This document shows, in pieces, positions 1 through 10,617 of a stretch of DNA of 64,000 bases. Source of the DNA: Desmodus rotundus. Taxonomy: Eukaryota; Chordata; Mammalia; Chiroptera; Phyllostomidae. Each line of letters starts with the position of its first letter. The stretch's first letter is position 1. Made by a program: the position numbers and the translations under genes. The notes beneath the pieces were generated by a model. The model searched no databases. It saw nothing but the letters and a program-made list of their open reading frames with translations, and had not been told where the DNA came from. The stretch lies in NCBI RefSeq assembly GCF_022682495.2, contig NC_071398.1, positions 94,639,705 through 94,703,704 on the forward strand, written 5' to 3'.

Positions 1-362
1 CCTTATTTGGAAATAAGGTCCTTGCAGATATAATCGAGTTAAGATAAGGTCATCCTGAATTGGGGTGGGCCCTCGTCTAATGACTGGTGTCCTTATAAGA
101 AGAGGAAATTTGGGCACAGAGACACACAAGAACAACATGTGATGACAAACACAGAGATTAGAGTGATGCATCTGCAAGCCAAGGAATGCCAAGAATTACT
201 GGCAGCCACTGGAAGCTAAGAGAAAGGCATGGAACAGACTCTCCCTCAGCCGGAACCTCCCTGAAACCTTGTTTTTGGAATTTTGGCCTCCAAAACTGTG
301 AGAGAATGAAGTTCTGTTGTTTTAAGCCGCCCAGTCTGTAGCGGTTTGTTATGGCAACCCTA
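1..362 (+). mobile_element. Solo LTR, ERVL-MaLR (MLT1-like), cut by window edge
   Basis: The order of motifs matches mammalian apparent LTR retrotransposons: an opening on a CTTATTTGGAAATAAGGTC-type stretch, a GTGTCCTTATAAGAAGAGGA block near 89-108, and a 3' end with TCTGTTGTTTTAAGCC followed by a TTTGTTATGGCA block near 315-355. No internal retroviral sequence follows, so this is a solo LTR or a 3' part of one. The left end is outside the window. The exact subfamily is not certain. Confidence 0.65.
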
Positions 363-429
363 GGGCAGGAATACGGAGGTCAAGGGTCTGTCCTTGGCAA
401 GAGTCAAGGAGGGACCGCTAGAAGCTGAA

Positions 430-790
430 ATTCTTGCCTGATTTACTATATTCACCTCATCCCGTCTTGCTCACCTTCCCTCCACCCTCCATGCTAATGC
501 TCTAGAGACATAATCCTAAAATTCAAATGCTTCACTGACCCCTCTTCCCCGCCCCGCCCCAGTTTGCACAGGATAAAAGGAGACTGCCAAGCACTGCCAG
601 GTGTGGATACTGTCCACATCTTTGTAGCTCCTTCTCTCTCCTCGCGCAGGGTACTTATAGTCCCTTAAAACTGTCCTTCTTGTTCATGCCTTGCTAGCCA
701 GGGTACAGACTCAACTCAAATATCACCTCCCTAGGCAGCCTTCCTTCACCTCTGTAAGGGAAGAGCATGTCTGGTCCCTGTTCTCTGGCA
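430..790 (+). mobile_element. Possible L2 LINE 3' fragment
   Basis: The stretch has the C/T-rich clinic-like wording of L2 3' ends, including a CAAATATCACCTCCCTAGGCAGCC block near 718-741 that corresponds to the conserved L2 segment before CCTTCC. Divergence is high and no TSD is visible. It could also be single-copy DNA. Confidence 0.35.
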
Positions 791-839
791 TACAGCTTCA
801 AAACCCTTGGAATTTCCTGAGTGACAGAAGTGTCTTTGT

Positions 840-1330
840 TATGCTAATGGTGTGACCCAGGGTGGGCCCCTAGACAGCTTCAGGATGGGGGCCAGGTCAC
901 CAGGAGAAGGCTGGGACTTTCAGTCACCAGACCTCCAGGGAGGGGCAAAAGACAGGAGACTGAGATCAATCCCACAGCCAATGATGTAATCACCTTTGTT
1001 TCCTGGTCAATAGACACAGAGATGTGCTGGGAGGCTGATGCGCCCTAAACCCATGGGGGGCACGTGTGGAAACTCTGTGCTCCCTCCCCGAACTTGTATC
1101 CATTATAATAAAACCATTCATAAGTATAACACTTTCATGAGTTCTGTGAGTTGTTCTAGCAAATTATTGAAACTGAGGGGCTTGTGGAAACCCCCAAATT
1201 TATAGCCAGGTAGTCAGGAGATCAGGCGATGTAGGGTCCCCCAAAGCGCAGCTAGCACCTGAAGTAAGAACAGGCTTGTGGAGGACCAACCCTTTAATTT
1301 GTGGAGTCTGACACCAACTCCCAGTACTAT
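840..1330 (+). mobile_element. Ancient LTR-like interspersed repeat, unclassified
   Basis: The block resembles a common old mammalian repeat. It has a GTTTCCTGGTCAATAGACAC region, an ATAATAAAACC polyadenylation-like stretch near 1105-1117, a TTCTGTGAGTTGTTCTAGCA segment near 1142-1161, and a GGAAACCCCCAAATTTATAG segment near 1186-1205. These suggest the R/U5 part of an ERVL-type LTR on the plus strand. I could not name the family. Confidence 0.4.
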
Positions 1331-1429
1331 TAATGCACCTAGTTGGGTTCTGAAACAGAACAACCACCTACCCTGTACCTCCTCTCTACCTGGTGTTAGA
1401 GTCTGTGTTGTTCCTTACAGGAACCCTCC

Positions 1430-1875
1430 CTCTCAGCCAACCCACGTGGTTTAAATGGGGCTAATCCCATTGCTTTAGCTCCAAAGTAATCCTCTGACCT
1501 GGACCTGGCCAATAAGAGTACACCGTTTCCCCTGGTTGCTTTTTGAGGGGCAGGTGATCAAAGTTGGCTCAATGAGATCAGCTCTTTCCATGAGGGTTTT
1601 TTAAGCAGCTAACATGCAAGTCCACAGCTGCCTCATCCATCCTTGGCACCATTTGCAGAGACTCTGCCTGAGAATGATGTCAACACAAGAGAATGAAGAG
1701 CTGAGAGACAACGGTCCTGGTAAAGTTTTGAAGACCCTGAGTATAGCTGTGCTTGAAAGCAGAAACACCTTCTGGACTTCCTGGTCAAGTGAATCAGTGA
1801 ATTATTTAATTCGAGCTGCTTTGAGCTAGGCTTTCAGTCACTTGTAACCAAAAGAATCTTGACAGCAATCCATCC
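1430..1875 (+). mobile_element. Ancient LTR-like repeat, unclassified
   Basis: The segment contains CTGGCCAATAAGAGTACACC near 1506-1525, a CCTGAGAATGATGTCAACAC block near 1668-1687, and a terminal CAGTCACTTGTAACCAAAAG near 1834-1853. This series matches the order seen in a common old mammalian LTR-type repeat. A 71-residue open frame at 1614-1829 lies inside it and looks fortuitous, since it has no recognisable domain. Confidence 0.35.
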
Positions 1876-3335
1876 TTCCAAAGCGCACCGTGACTCTCAT
1901 GTCTACCACCACACTCACTATAGTCGTTGGTTTGTTTGCCTGGCTCAGGAGATATGCCTTCTTTGTCTTTAATGTCTGCAACATCTACCGCAATACCTAG
2001 AACAGTAGTGGATGCCCAGCACGCAGTTTGTGTGAGAACGTTGGGTAACTAACCACCCCTTTTACAAGTGTTCCTTTCCTCCCTCCTGGTATCCCCTTCT
2101 CCCCCTCACCTCCGCCCCCAGCAGAGTCTCATTCACAGGGCACCAGCCACAAAGCAAAAGAACTGAAGGGTTCTTTTTTCCCAGATGTGTATGTATGATT
2201 CTCTTATCTCTCTCTAGGCTCAGTTTCCTGATCTGTAAAGTGAACAGTATCTGAAGACCCCCTAAGGGAAAACCTTCCATGACTCTAACACCTGCTAAAT
2301 TATTCATTGGAAACTAAGCCAGTGCCTATTTAGGCCGAAGCTGTGAGCTTTCCCTGAAAGAGCTGAATTATCACCAAGCATTCCTGGGGACTGAAAAACC
2401 TTGTGTGAGTAAAGATGCTACAAGGACGGAATGATCTGCTACTGAGAGAAATGTGTGGTAGGTGTGCAGCTCAGTGGTCCCACGCAGGTGACACCTTCCT
2501 TGGGATTTGCTACCAAAACCACTCTCGGAAAGATCTGGAACAGGACCAGCTGCGGAACATGGGATCTGGTCAAGTCCCTTCAGTATGTGTAGTACCCCAC
2601 TCCCCACTCAAACCACCAGAACCTGCACCAAACCCACTGGCTGGATGAGTGGCTGATTCCACAGCAGTGACACTGGCCCCATGCTCAAAACAAAAGTGTC
2701 TGTCACACGAGGAGGATGAGGGGATCCAATGAAGGAAACAGGTGAAACTATGCCTCTGAACTCTTACAAACAGGAACTCCACTGGACCCACTGTCCACTT
2801 AGGAGACTGTCCCAGGTCTCTAGCTTCTTATGGGCAATAGTGGTTTTTTTTTTTTAACCTGAGGGTATGAACTGGAATGTCTTTATTTTAGGCCAAATTC
2901 ACCTCTAGAGTACAGCTGTAAGAGAATTTGAAGAGAAGAACCATTTAAAAGGGCGTATGTAATGAACGGGGTGTTTCCCACCCCCACCTGCCCACCCAGG
3001 CAGCATCCTGACAAGGCATCAAGAAAACGAGTCCACTTGTGTCCCAACCAAACCCAGAGGCCACATCTAGAAGGGCAGAGGCAGGTGGAGGCACGGAGGA
3101 GCATCTCGATGATTCGGGCCCTGGATTACTCCCGCAACCCTCCCAAGGGCTGACAGGGGGTGGCTACTGAAAAGGGGAGGAGCAACTAGAGAGGAAGGGA
3201 GATGACTTGAAATTACCCACATCAGATTATTATACAATTGTTACTTTCCTCCTGAACAGACAATAAATGACAATCTCCCCTAAGAGATTCCCAGGGATAG
3301 CTCTAAGGTACAGGCCAAACATGGGACTGCTCATG
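1876..3335. other. No gene recognised
   Basis: Mixed-composition DNA with only short, overlapping open frames on both strands, none longer than 81 residues and none resembling a known protein. A T-run sits at 2846-2855. No repeat family could be named with confidence. Confidence 0.5.
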
Positions 3336-3347
3336 AGAAAATGACTT

Positions 3348-3554
3348 TTTTTTAAAGATTTTATTTATTTATTTTTAGAGAGAGAAAGGAGGGAGAAAGA
3401 GAGGGAGAGAAACATCAATGAGTGGTTGCCTTTCTCATGCCTCCTACTGGGGACCTGACCCACAACCCAGACATGTGCCCTGACTAGGAATCGAACCGGC
3501 AACCCTTTGGTTAGCAGGTTGGTACTCAGTCCACTGAGCCACATCAGCCAGGGC
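3348..3554 (-). mobile_element. VES-type bat SINE with perfect 15-bp TSD
   Basis: Reading the minus strand gives the gccctggctgatgtggctc head of the tRNA-derived bat SINE, the internal B-box-like region near 3485-3500, the block around 3451-3475 containing CCTACTGGGGACCTGACC, a CT-rich tail and a terminal A-run. On the plus strand this appears as an initial T-run and GAGAGA tract ending in CAGCCAGGGC. The element is flanked by identical 15-bp copies of agaaaatgacttttt at 3336-3350 and 3555-3569. The first copy overlaps the T-run. This is a hallmark of L1-driven insertion. Confidence 0.93.
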
Positions 3555-3569
3555 AGAAAATGACTTTTT

Positions 3570-4489
3570 AAAACTCTAGGAAGAAACTTCTATCCCTCTC
3601 CTGACCCTACAACCGTCCCCTCTCCCCGCAAGAAAACACCTCCCCTACCCGGGACAATGGATGCTATTCCATGTCTCTTTAAAACATCAATTCCTTGGTT
3701 TAAGACCCTAATTTCTGTTATAAAGCATGTACTCCCAGGAAGATAACATTTTAAGTCAATATAAGCAACCTTAAAGTGAGCAGGTTCCTATCTCTACCGA
3801 AGTAGCTTTGATGAGTGAGGGACACCAGGACGGAGGGGGAGAGGAAAGAGGAAAAGACTGCGACTGCGAATGAGCCTGTGCAGGAGAGACAGAGAACGCT
3901 GGGGTGACTGCCTCCGCAACTTTGCAAAAAAGCTGCCCCAGTAAGGTGAGTCGAAATTCTGAAATATGGCCTTTGAGCACCTCCGAATCAGCTAAGAATC
4001 ACTGCCGGTGATTCATCACGTGATAAAATCTGCACAAGGAGAGCGGGAAGCACTTCTGTCCTCCCAGAGCACCGGGGTGGCTGCCTCCGTGCACTATTGG
4101 CTCCACCCTTCTGGGGCAGGCCTCGCCTGGGAGTATTTCCGGGAGAACTGAGCATCGCCCTACAAATCTCCCCTCCTTGACCGCAAGCTGTGGAAGGCTA
4201 CAGGTCACACTGCTCCACGCTCTGCAGTCCTTGAGCTACTACCATCAGATTCTTTACAGAGCAGTTTCCCAAGAAAGAACCTCAGAAAAGACACATTTGC
4301 AGAGTTCTTAAACCGCGAGGACTGCCAAGTTTCTCTTGGGTAAGAGCACCCTCTGGTGGTGAATGTCTGTTTCGTGTCCTAACTGCTCCACCTCCTGAGG
4401 GGCAAAGTTTCTTAACGGGGCTCCACCCTAAATCCTTCCAGATGGAAACATATTCCATAACCCTTCTTGGTAGCACAACCATCCACCAA
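3570..4489. other. No gene recognised
   Basis: Single-copy-looking DNA of moderate GC. A good splice-donor-like string (AAGGTGAGT) occurs at 3942-3950, but no open frame or acceptor upstream supports an exon. Antisense open frames at 3771-3980 and 3999-4208 have no recognisable domain. Confidence 0.45.
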
Positions 4490-4660
4490 TATCAAAGGCA
4501 TAAGATCTTGGTTCAGGCCTTGCACTATTACTCCCAGGGGGGGACTTTGGCCTCGCTAGTGACTTGTCTCAGTCTCACTTCCTCTATTAAAAGGAAAGCA
4601 ATGCCAACATTAGGATTGAACGAAAATGCCTGCTACGCAGTAAAGTACTATACACACTAA
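4490..4660 (+). mobile_element. Possible MIR SINE
   Basis: The segment keeps the MIR core order: a GACTTGTCTCAGTCTCACTT stretch near 4561-4580, then CCTCTATTAAAAGGAAAGCA, then ATTAGGATTGAACGAAAATG. The ends are not definable and the divergence is high. Confidence 0.4.
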
Positions 4661-5724
4661 ACTAAGAGACGCCACTATGATTTACCAGATACGTGCAGAT
4701 TTTAGAATCAAACAGAAAGTGCTTAATGTCCTGATGGCCCCTTCCAGCTCTGTGTGTGGCACCCGTATAAATCTCGTACACCAGTAATTTCCTCCTGGAC
4801 GCCTGCCTTCAACCTTCATCCAGTCCCCTCTCTCTTCAAGCTGGCGTTGCTACCCCAGCCTGGCCATCCTGCCTCCAGTATCTCTTCCAAACCGCCTGGC
4901 CAAATGCTGCTTTATTCACCCCGACGGCTCCGCTCACTGAGTCACTTCCCAGCTTCGGAGCGAAGGAGAACTCCCCGTGGCCTTGCATGTGGGTCTGTGA
5001 GAAACGGAGGTAGCACGAACAAGCAGACTTCGCACAGTACGGCCAGAGTCAGCCTGGGCTTCCTCCACACCCCTCCTCCCTGGCACCCCTGACCTGACTG
5101 GCTTTGTGTCCTCCCCTTCTGTCCTGCGGGATGACAGGTAAGGGACACGGGGCTTTCACCAGTTTCACCTTTACTACCTCATCCGACTTTGCCCCTTCGT
5201 GTACACACCCCAGTCCACACTGACCAGTCTGCTTGTAGTTCTCCCAGCACGGTGCCTCATCACGCCTCCCTGACTCTGTACGTGCATTTCCTCCGCCTAA
5301 AGCGAATTCCCCACACTTCTGGCCAATGCTTGCTCGCCCTCCAACACTCCCCACCAGCGTGAACTTCTAGAGCCCTCCATTCCCTGCTCCCCTCCAAGGC
5401 TGGGCTGGGCAGAGCTGCCCTGTGGACCCCAGTGACTGCCACACCATAGTCTAATTCTCCTACTCATCTGTCTTCTCCAACTGCCTAGCATGACACTTGG
5501 ACTTCAACAGGCACCTACTTTAGTTTGCTGAACAGAGAGTGGCTTCTGTGTTATCAAATTCAAAGGCCACCTTTGTGCTCTCGTCTTACTTCATATCTCA
5601 AGAGTACCGGCTGATGACCCCACCTTCTTCCCTTGGCCTTCCAGACATCAAACCTCCTGGTTTTCTCCCAGCTCGGGCCCTCGGCTGGAACTCTACACAT
5701 GTGTTCAAATGCTAGGGCAGAAGA
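4661..5724. other. No gene recognised; C/T-rich region
   Basis: The plus strand is pyrimidine-rich, and this produces several antisense and sense open frames up to 112 residues (4754-5092). These frames overlap on both strands, are rich in Pro/Ser/Arg and lack domains. Parts of 5100-5560 have an L2-like look, but too little to place a boundary. Confidence 0.45.
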
Positions 5725-6306
5725 TCAGATCAAGACGGCGGAGAAGGAAGACACTGCACTAACCACCTCACGTGAAAACATCAGAATTACAACTAAATTA
5801 TAGAACAATCAACCTGCGTACCATCTCAAGACCAGCTGAACAAAAGCCCCACGGCTAAGGATAAAAAGAAGAATCCACGTCGAGGGGTAGAGAGACACAT
5901 TGAGCTGGCTCCGCACCCACATGTGGCGGTTGAGAATCCAGAGGCATGTTTCAGTTGCAGAAGTGCCTCCTGAGAAGCAAGGGGTCTTGGACCATGTGGG
6001 ATTCCCTCATGGGGAAACACCGTGTCAGAAAGAGGAGCCCGCAAACATGAGGCTGGGAAAATCAGCAAGAATTCCATACGTCCAGGTGGGACAGAAAGCA
6101 GCTAGAAACTCAATTGTCCTCTTAAAGGGTCAGCACAAACACGCTCACTTGCAGGCACCCACCTTGGGCTCCAGCAGATGGACAGAGGCTTGGAAGACAC
6201 CAGAGACACACAGGGAGAAACTGATTGTGTAGTTTCAGGACAAGCACTGGGTGAATGGCTGCTATTCTCCTGTGTTGAGCAGTCCTCCCTTGTGGCCGAC
6301 GGCCTG
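5725..6306 (+). mobile_element. L1 5' UTR fragment
   Basis: The segment opens with a CAAGACGGCGGAG motif, typical of L1 5' ends (compare the AAGATGGC box of many L1s). It aligns with the 5' UTR of the L1 at 19588 onward. Both share the run of CAGAATTACAACTAAATTATAGAACAAT-like sequence, the GACCAGCTGAACAAAAGCCC-like block, and the ACCTTGGGCT block (6161-6170 here, 20005-20014 there). The open frame at 5900-6232 and the antisense frames belong to this untranslated region and are not genes. It is joined directly to ORF2 sequence at about 6306. Confidence 0.8.
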
Positions 6307-6530
6307 AAAAACACGCAAACACATGGAGGCTAAGTGACACATTACTAAACAATGAGTGGGTTAACAATGACATCGAGGAAGAAATCTAAAGATACCTTGA
6401 GACAAATGAAAATGAAAACACAACAACCCAATAGGAAAGCAAAAGCAGTCCTCAGAGGGAAATTCATAGCAATACAGGCTACGAACAGTCTAATGTTACA
6501 CCTAAAGGAAGTACATAAAGAACAACAGAC
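6307..6530 (+). pseudogene. L1 ORF2 remnant, first part, interrupted by SINE
   Basis: The sequence encodes part of the L1 ORF2 protein region beyond the endonuclease. The frame at 6352-6543 reads MSGLTMTSRKKSKDTLRQMK and later KAKAVLRGKFIAIQA at about residues 28-42, a conserved ORF2 stretch. It lacks everything of ORF2 upstream, including the endonuclease, because it follows directly on the 5' UTR piece. It continues after the SINE at 6742. Inert in the form seen. Confidence 0.8.
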
Positions 6531-6741
6531 CCAGGCCAGGTAGTTCAGTTGGTTAGAGCATCACCCTGATACACCAAGGCTGCAGACTTGATCACTAGTC
6601 AGGGAACACACAAGAAGTAACCAATGAATGCATAAATAAGTGCAACAACAAACTGATCTATCTATCTATCTCTCTATCTCCACCCCCCCCCCCCCCGCAT
6701 CCCTTCCTCTCTCTCTCAAATCAATCAATAATTTTTTTAAA
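6531..6741 (+). mobile_element. tRNA-derived bat SINE, ccaggtag-type, inserted in L1
   Basis: The head CCAGGCCAGGTAGTTCAGTT is a tRNA-like promoter region. It is followed by the AACCAATGAATGCATAAATA block near 6620-6639, a TATC/C-run/TCTC low-complexity stretch (6658-6715) and a CAAATCAATCAATAATTTTT tail. The same type occurs at 45597 and, in reverse, at 47951. It splits an L1 ORF2 remnant. No clean TSD is visible. Confidence 0.85.
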
Positions 6742-6830
6742 AGATCGGAGCAGAAATAAAACAGAATCTTAAAAAAATACAAAAGATCAATAAAAGAAAC
6801 AGCTGGTTCTTTGCAAAAATAAACAAATAA
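6742..6830 (+). pseudogene. L1 ORF2 remnant, second part
   Basis: Sequence after the SINE continues the L1 ORF2 text: GATCGGAGCAGAAATAAAAC, then CAAAAGATCAATAAAAGAAA, then CAGCTGGTTCTTTGCAAAAAT. It ends at about 6830, where similarity to L1 stops and AT-rich DNA begins, so it is 3' truncated. Confidence 0.75.
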
Positions 6831-7925
6831 TTTATTATGAAGTGTAAATAGCGTACTTTAAAATTGTTAAGTGTATACCAGGACTGATGTGTAAGCTTGC
6901 GTTCTGTTTGGTTTTATGCAGCAAAGAGAAGGAATACAGATCCTTTTCTCATTTCATAACTGCTGCCCCTGAATGAAATGACACAGAGGACTCTATTGTC
7001 TAGGTGATAAAACTGCTCTTGCAATGTTGGGGGGGGGCGGGCAGAGGGTCTGTTCCTCACACACTATGTGTTTTATAATACGTGCTAATGCTACACGGTA
7101 GAGCATTCTGATTCCTGCTGCCTAAGGATTGGCTCAACGTGCATCACCAAAAACACATTCATTTGTGCTTGTTTCTAATGGTCCTTAGAGCAAACAGCCC
7201 TTTGTAAATCATGTAGGTTGCTTGGATTATTGAATAATAATAGCTTAGTTTGTGTATTTTTGATGTGATATAGTAATATGTAGTTATGGTTTTCTGGAAA
7301 AGTTTTTTTTTTATTCATTTTTCTTCAGGTATTTGTATTTTTTATAAATTATACATAGAGGCATAGAGGTATAAGTGTGTGGGTGTGTGTTGGGCTTTTT
7401 TCTGTTTTTAATGAAATCAGGAAGCAAGGCAGACTTGAACGTGCAATAAAACCATTTTCATGTTGGTAGGCTGAGAGACTGCTGCCAAATTCCGGAAGAA
7501 AATCAGCTTTTGAACTTGAGTCAAACACACCTCTTATGCAGCTACTGGGATCATGAACCTTCTAATTGTAACGGCAACCCTCCCTTTACAGTGTTTTACA
7601 GTTTTCAAAGGGCTTTTAAATGCATTATGTGTTCTGGTAGACTTTTGCCAAAACATGCTCTTAAATCTAAGGTGCGATATCCTTTACGTGCACGGACCAG
7701 GATCGGGGCAGAAGAGATGCCAGAAGAACATTAAAGCAAATTCCCAGAACTCGAGATTGGAGGCAAGAATTACACAGGTGATTATTCACTTCCCTCTTGG
7801 CTTTAACACAGTGGCCACTATTATATTTGAGGAGAAAAGCCCCCAAATAATCATTTAAATTCATTTAAGGCAAAAGACCCTCTACGCCATCCACATTGTC
7901 AAAAAGTTAGAGAAAGAAAAAAAAT
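6831..7925. other. AT-rich, no gene recognised
   Basis: Contains a G-run near 7029-7036 and a GTGTGTGGG-rich patch near 7374-7390. The overlapping open frames at 7510-7734 and 7553-7858 have no domain. Confidence 0.5.
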
Positions 7926-8217
7926 ATGATTTCAATTATATGTGGAAATTTTAAAAAATGAACAAACAAAACCAAGCAAAAACAGACTCAAAGGAACAAA
8001 GAATAAACTGGAGTTGCCAAAGCGGGGGGTGGAGGGAGGGATGAGAAAGGTGAAGGGGGACACAGTCAATAATATTGTGACAACTTTGCTCAGTGACAAA
8101 TGGTTACTACCAGGCTTGGTGTGGTGCTCACATCATAAGATACGTAAATGCTGAATCACTATGTTGCACACCTGAAACTAATATAACATTGTATGCCCGC
8201 TGCACTTTAATGAAATG
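7926..8217 (+). mobile_element. L1 3' UTR fragment
   Basis: Matches the typical laurasiatherian L1 3' end: a purine-rich GGGGGGTGGAGGGAGGGATG stretch (8023-8042), a GTCAATAATATTGTGACAAC block near 8065-8084, then GTTGCACACCTGAAACTAAT near 8163-8182 just before the end. The upstream ORF2 is absent, so the copy is 5' truncated. Confidence 0.75.
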
Positions 8218-9835
8218 AGTAAATTAATCTGAGGCAGCGGGAATCATTGCCTCCTCACACACGAGAAGGATGACCTCGCTGGAGAATGCATACAGCTGAT
8301 CTGCACGACAAAGAAGAGAAAGGCTGGGAGAAAACAATTTTTGGACGTTGACATGAACTCCTAGAATAGGACCCCCTTATGGTATAAATAATGACATTTC
8401 ATGTTTAACTCAACAGAACTTAAATTTCCACGCCAATCTCCAAGGCAAAATTGCAGCAGAAGTATTGATAGAGGAAACAGGAGGAAAAGAGATTATGTGA
8501 TTTAATCTCAAACTGCAAAGGCAGGAAGGACAGGTACCTGGAATCCCCTGTGGTGGAGCTGTGGCTTATAAAGAGGCTGTGATTTGTTGCAGCTAAGTTC
8601 ATCGTCTGGCATGAAAACCAACCATTGGCGATTTCTCCACTGCCCGATCTGAATGGTGCTCTTTGAACCAGTACTCATAGAGAATGTGGTGTGGGTAAGG
8701 GGGTTCTGAGGAATACAGAGGTTTCCCCTGACTTCAATAACAATAAAGCAATTGCACATTTCAGAGGAACTAGCCAAAACAGGACATTAAAAGTTTCAAG
8801 AAAGGGGTGTCGGTTCAGACAGGTCATGGAACTTGATCTGAGTCTTGAAGGGCAGCTGCCCTCAGACGCACAAGGAAAAGGTGAGCAAAGACCCGGAGGC
8901 AGGCCGGAACTAAACGGCACGCCTGGACACACACAGTAGATAAGTGCGCAACATCAGGTAAACCACAGAGGGGACGCTGAGGCTTACTTTTCACCTAAGG
9001 GTGAACATATAAAGAACAGATGTCATCGAAGTAGGGCCTATTCCCCCGCCTGCAACAGGATGAAAATCTCAAGGCTGGGTGCATACAAAGACCCAAAGCT
9101 TAAAGCATCCTGGTCCCTTCAGGGAACTGTGAGCAGTGGCTAGCAGAATATAAACAAAGAAACATGTCAAAAAGTTCTGAGTTCTTTCTAGTAAACAACA
9201 CAGATGGGAAGAAATATTGTAACTGCATCCCGTTCTATAGCTCACTTAAGAGGGATCCCCGAGAAGAAAAACGGCCGATGGTACAAAGAGTACCGTGTCG
9301 CGATGGTGAGAGCCAGCATTTAAGTGAGTGTTTATGACATCCCAGGAATTGCACTTCAGTCCTACGATATTTCGCTACAGAAATGTTATGGCATTTACTA
9401 CTACACGGAACGTTGGGTAACAAATAATGTAAAACTGACTTAAAACAGCTTAGAATCAAAGGGAACGGACTGTCTTGCAGAATTGGAAAGTCCAGGGGTA
9501 GACGTTCCCGGCTTCAGAAATGGCTGAAATTCAGGGGCCCAAATGATGTTACCAGGATTCTGTCACTATTGTCATTTCTCGGCTCTGTTTCACTGGCTGC
9601 TGGCTTCACTGCAGCCAACCTCTCTTGGCATACCTGGGGAAATGGACTGCTGCAAGCCCCAAACCTACTTGCTTATACTGAGAGGTCAAAAGAAAAGCAA
9701 CTTTCTCTTGCTCACTGGCTCCCTGTAGCTTTACTCCCCCACCAACCTCCCTACTGTCCCACCCCACCCCGCCCTCACTGCCTCCCCTGTGGGGGGCTCC
9801 ACCTGCAGAGCTCTCCTCCCACCCCCATCCACCAC
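8218..9835. other. No gene recognised
   Basis: Mostly single-copy-looking DNA. Open frames (for example 8508-8777 minus, 9569-9841 plus) overlap on both strands and show no domain. The C-rich part at 9728-9835 is low complexity. Confidence 0.45.
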
Positions 9836-10617
9836 AGATGAGAATACATCTACCAAGACATGATCTGCTTGGGGAGGAAAGGTGGCTGAACTCTCAAAGG
9901 AGAAAGGCCAGGAGCCTGTTCCTCAATGGGCTTTTATTGGGTTTAATTTGCACCGGAATACAGGTAAAGCTCATCAGTCATTGTCAGGCAGTAAGGATCA
10001 AACAATAGATAATATATAAAGAACTATGATGGCTTATTCTGAGTCAGGGTCAGTTAGCTAAAGGGCCATAAAACATTATTAAACAAACTCATTTCATGCT
10101 TGGACCCTTCTCAGAAAATTGAGGACATTCTCAGCAAAACAGGTTTCACAGGATTTTACACACTCTTTCTTAGGCGTGATCGCCCCAGGGGAACCGCCCA
10201 TTCCCGCCCAGGGCTACACCCACCTCTGGCATTGTTTCAGGCTAAGTCAGGCCGGGGAAGTACGGCAGCCAAAAGATTAGGAGACTTCTTGCAGACAGAA
10301 TGAAGACTCAGGCTATGTCAAAGCCGACGGGCAAGGGTCCATCACCCCCTTTTTCTATAGCCCCCCAAATCCTTCCCTGATGGCCCCTTTGTGACCATGC
10401 CTGTCTTAGGTCATCCCTGCTTTGAAGAATCTTACCCATCATTGGCTAACAGGTCAAGCTCAGGGCCAAGCAGGGTGAAGTAAAAGGGGGCATAGGCAGT
10501 GCCCCTGCCAGGAAGATAAGCTTTGTCTCCTTAATGATTTATGGTCCCAAGGTCTCTGACTCAGCCTTAGCCATGGGGGGTTACAGCTTCTGAAACCAGG
10601 CAGGGCGGTTCCCAACA
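9836..10617 (-). mobile_element. ERV LTR, copy A
   Basis: On the minus strand the block starts with TGTTGGGAACCGCCCTGCCT (plus-strand end 10617). It contains a CAATAAAAGCCC polyadenylation-like string (plus-strand 9928-9939) and the stretch ACCTTTCCTCCCCAAGCA (near 9867-9884). It aligns along its length with copy B at 39791-40562 in opposite orientation. Shared blocks include CCATCAGGGAAGGA, CTTGGCCC and TCTCCTTTGAG. TG at the start and the polyA string fit a retroviral LTR. No flanking gag/pol/env or primer-binding site is visible, so I treat it as solo. Family not known to me. Confidence 0.6.

Noticed and set aside
3942..3950. Consensus splice donor AAGGTGAGT
   Set aside because: No open frame, acceptor or conserved exon upstream. 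Such strings are common by chance.
9836..10617. Possible full provirus next to ERV LTR copy A
   Set aside because: No primer-binding site, gag, pol or env text was seen on either side; treated as a solo LTR.
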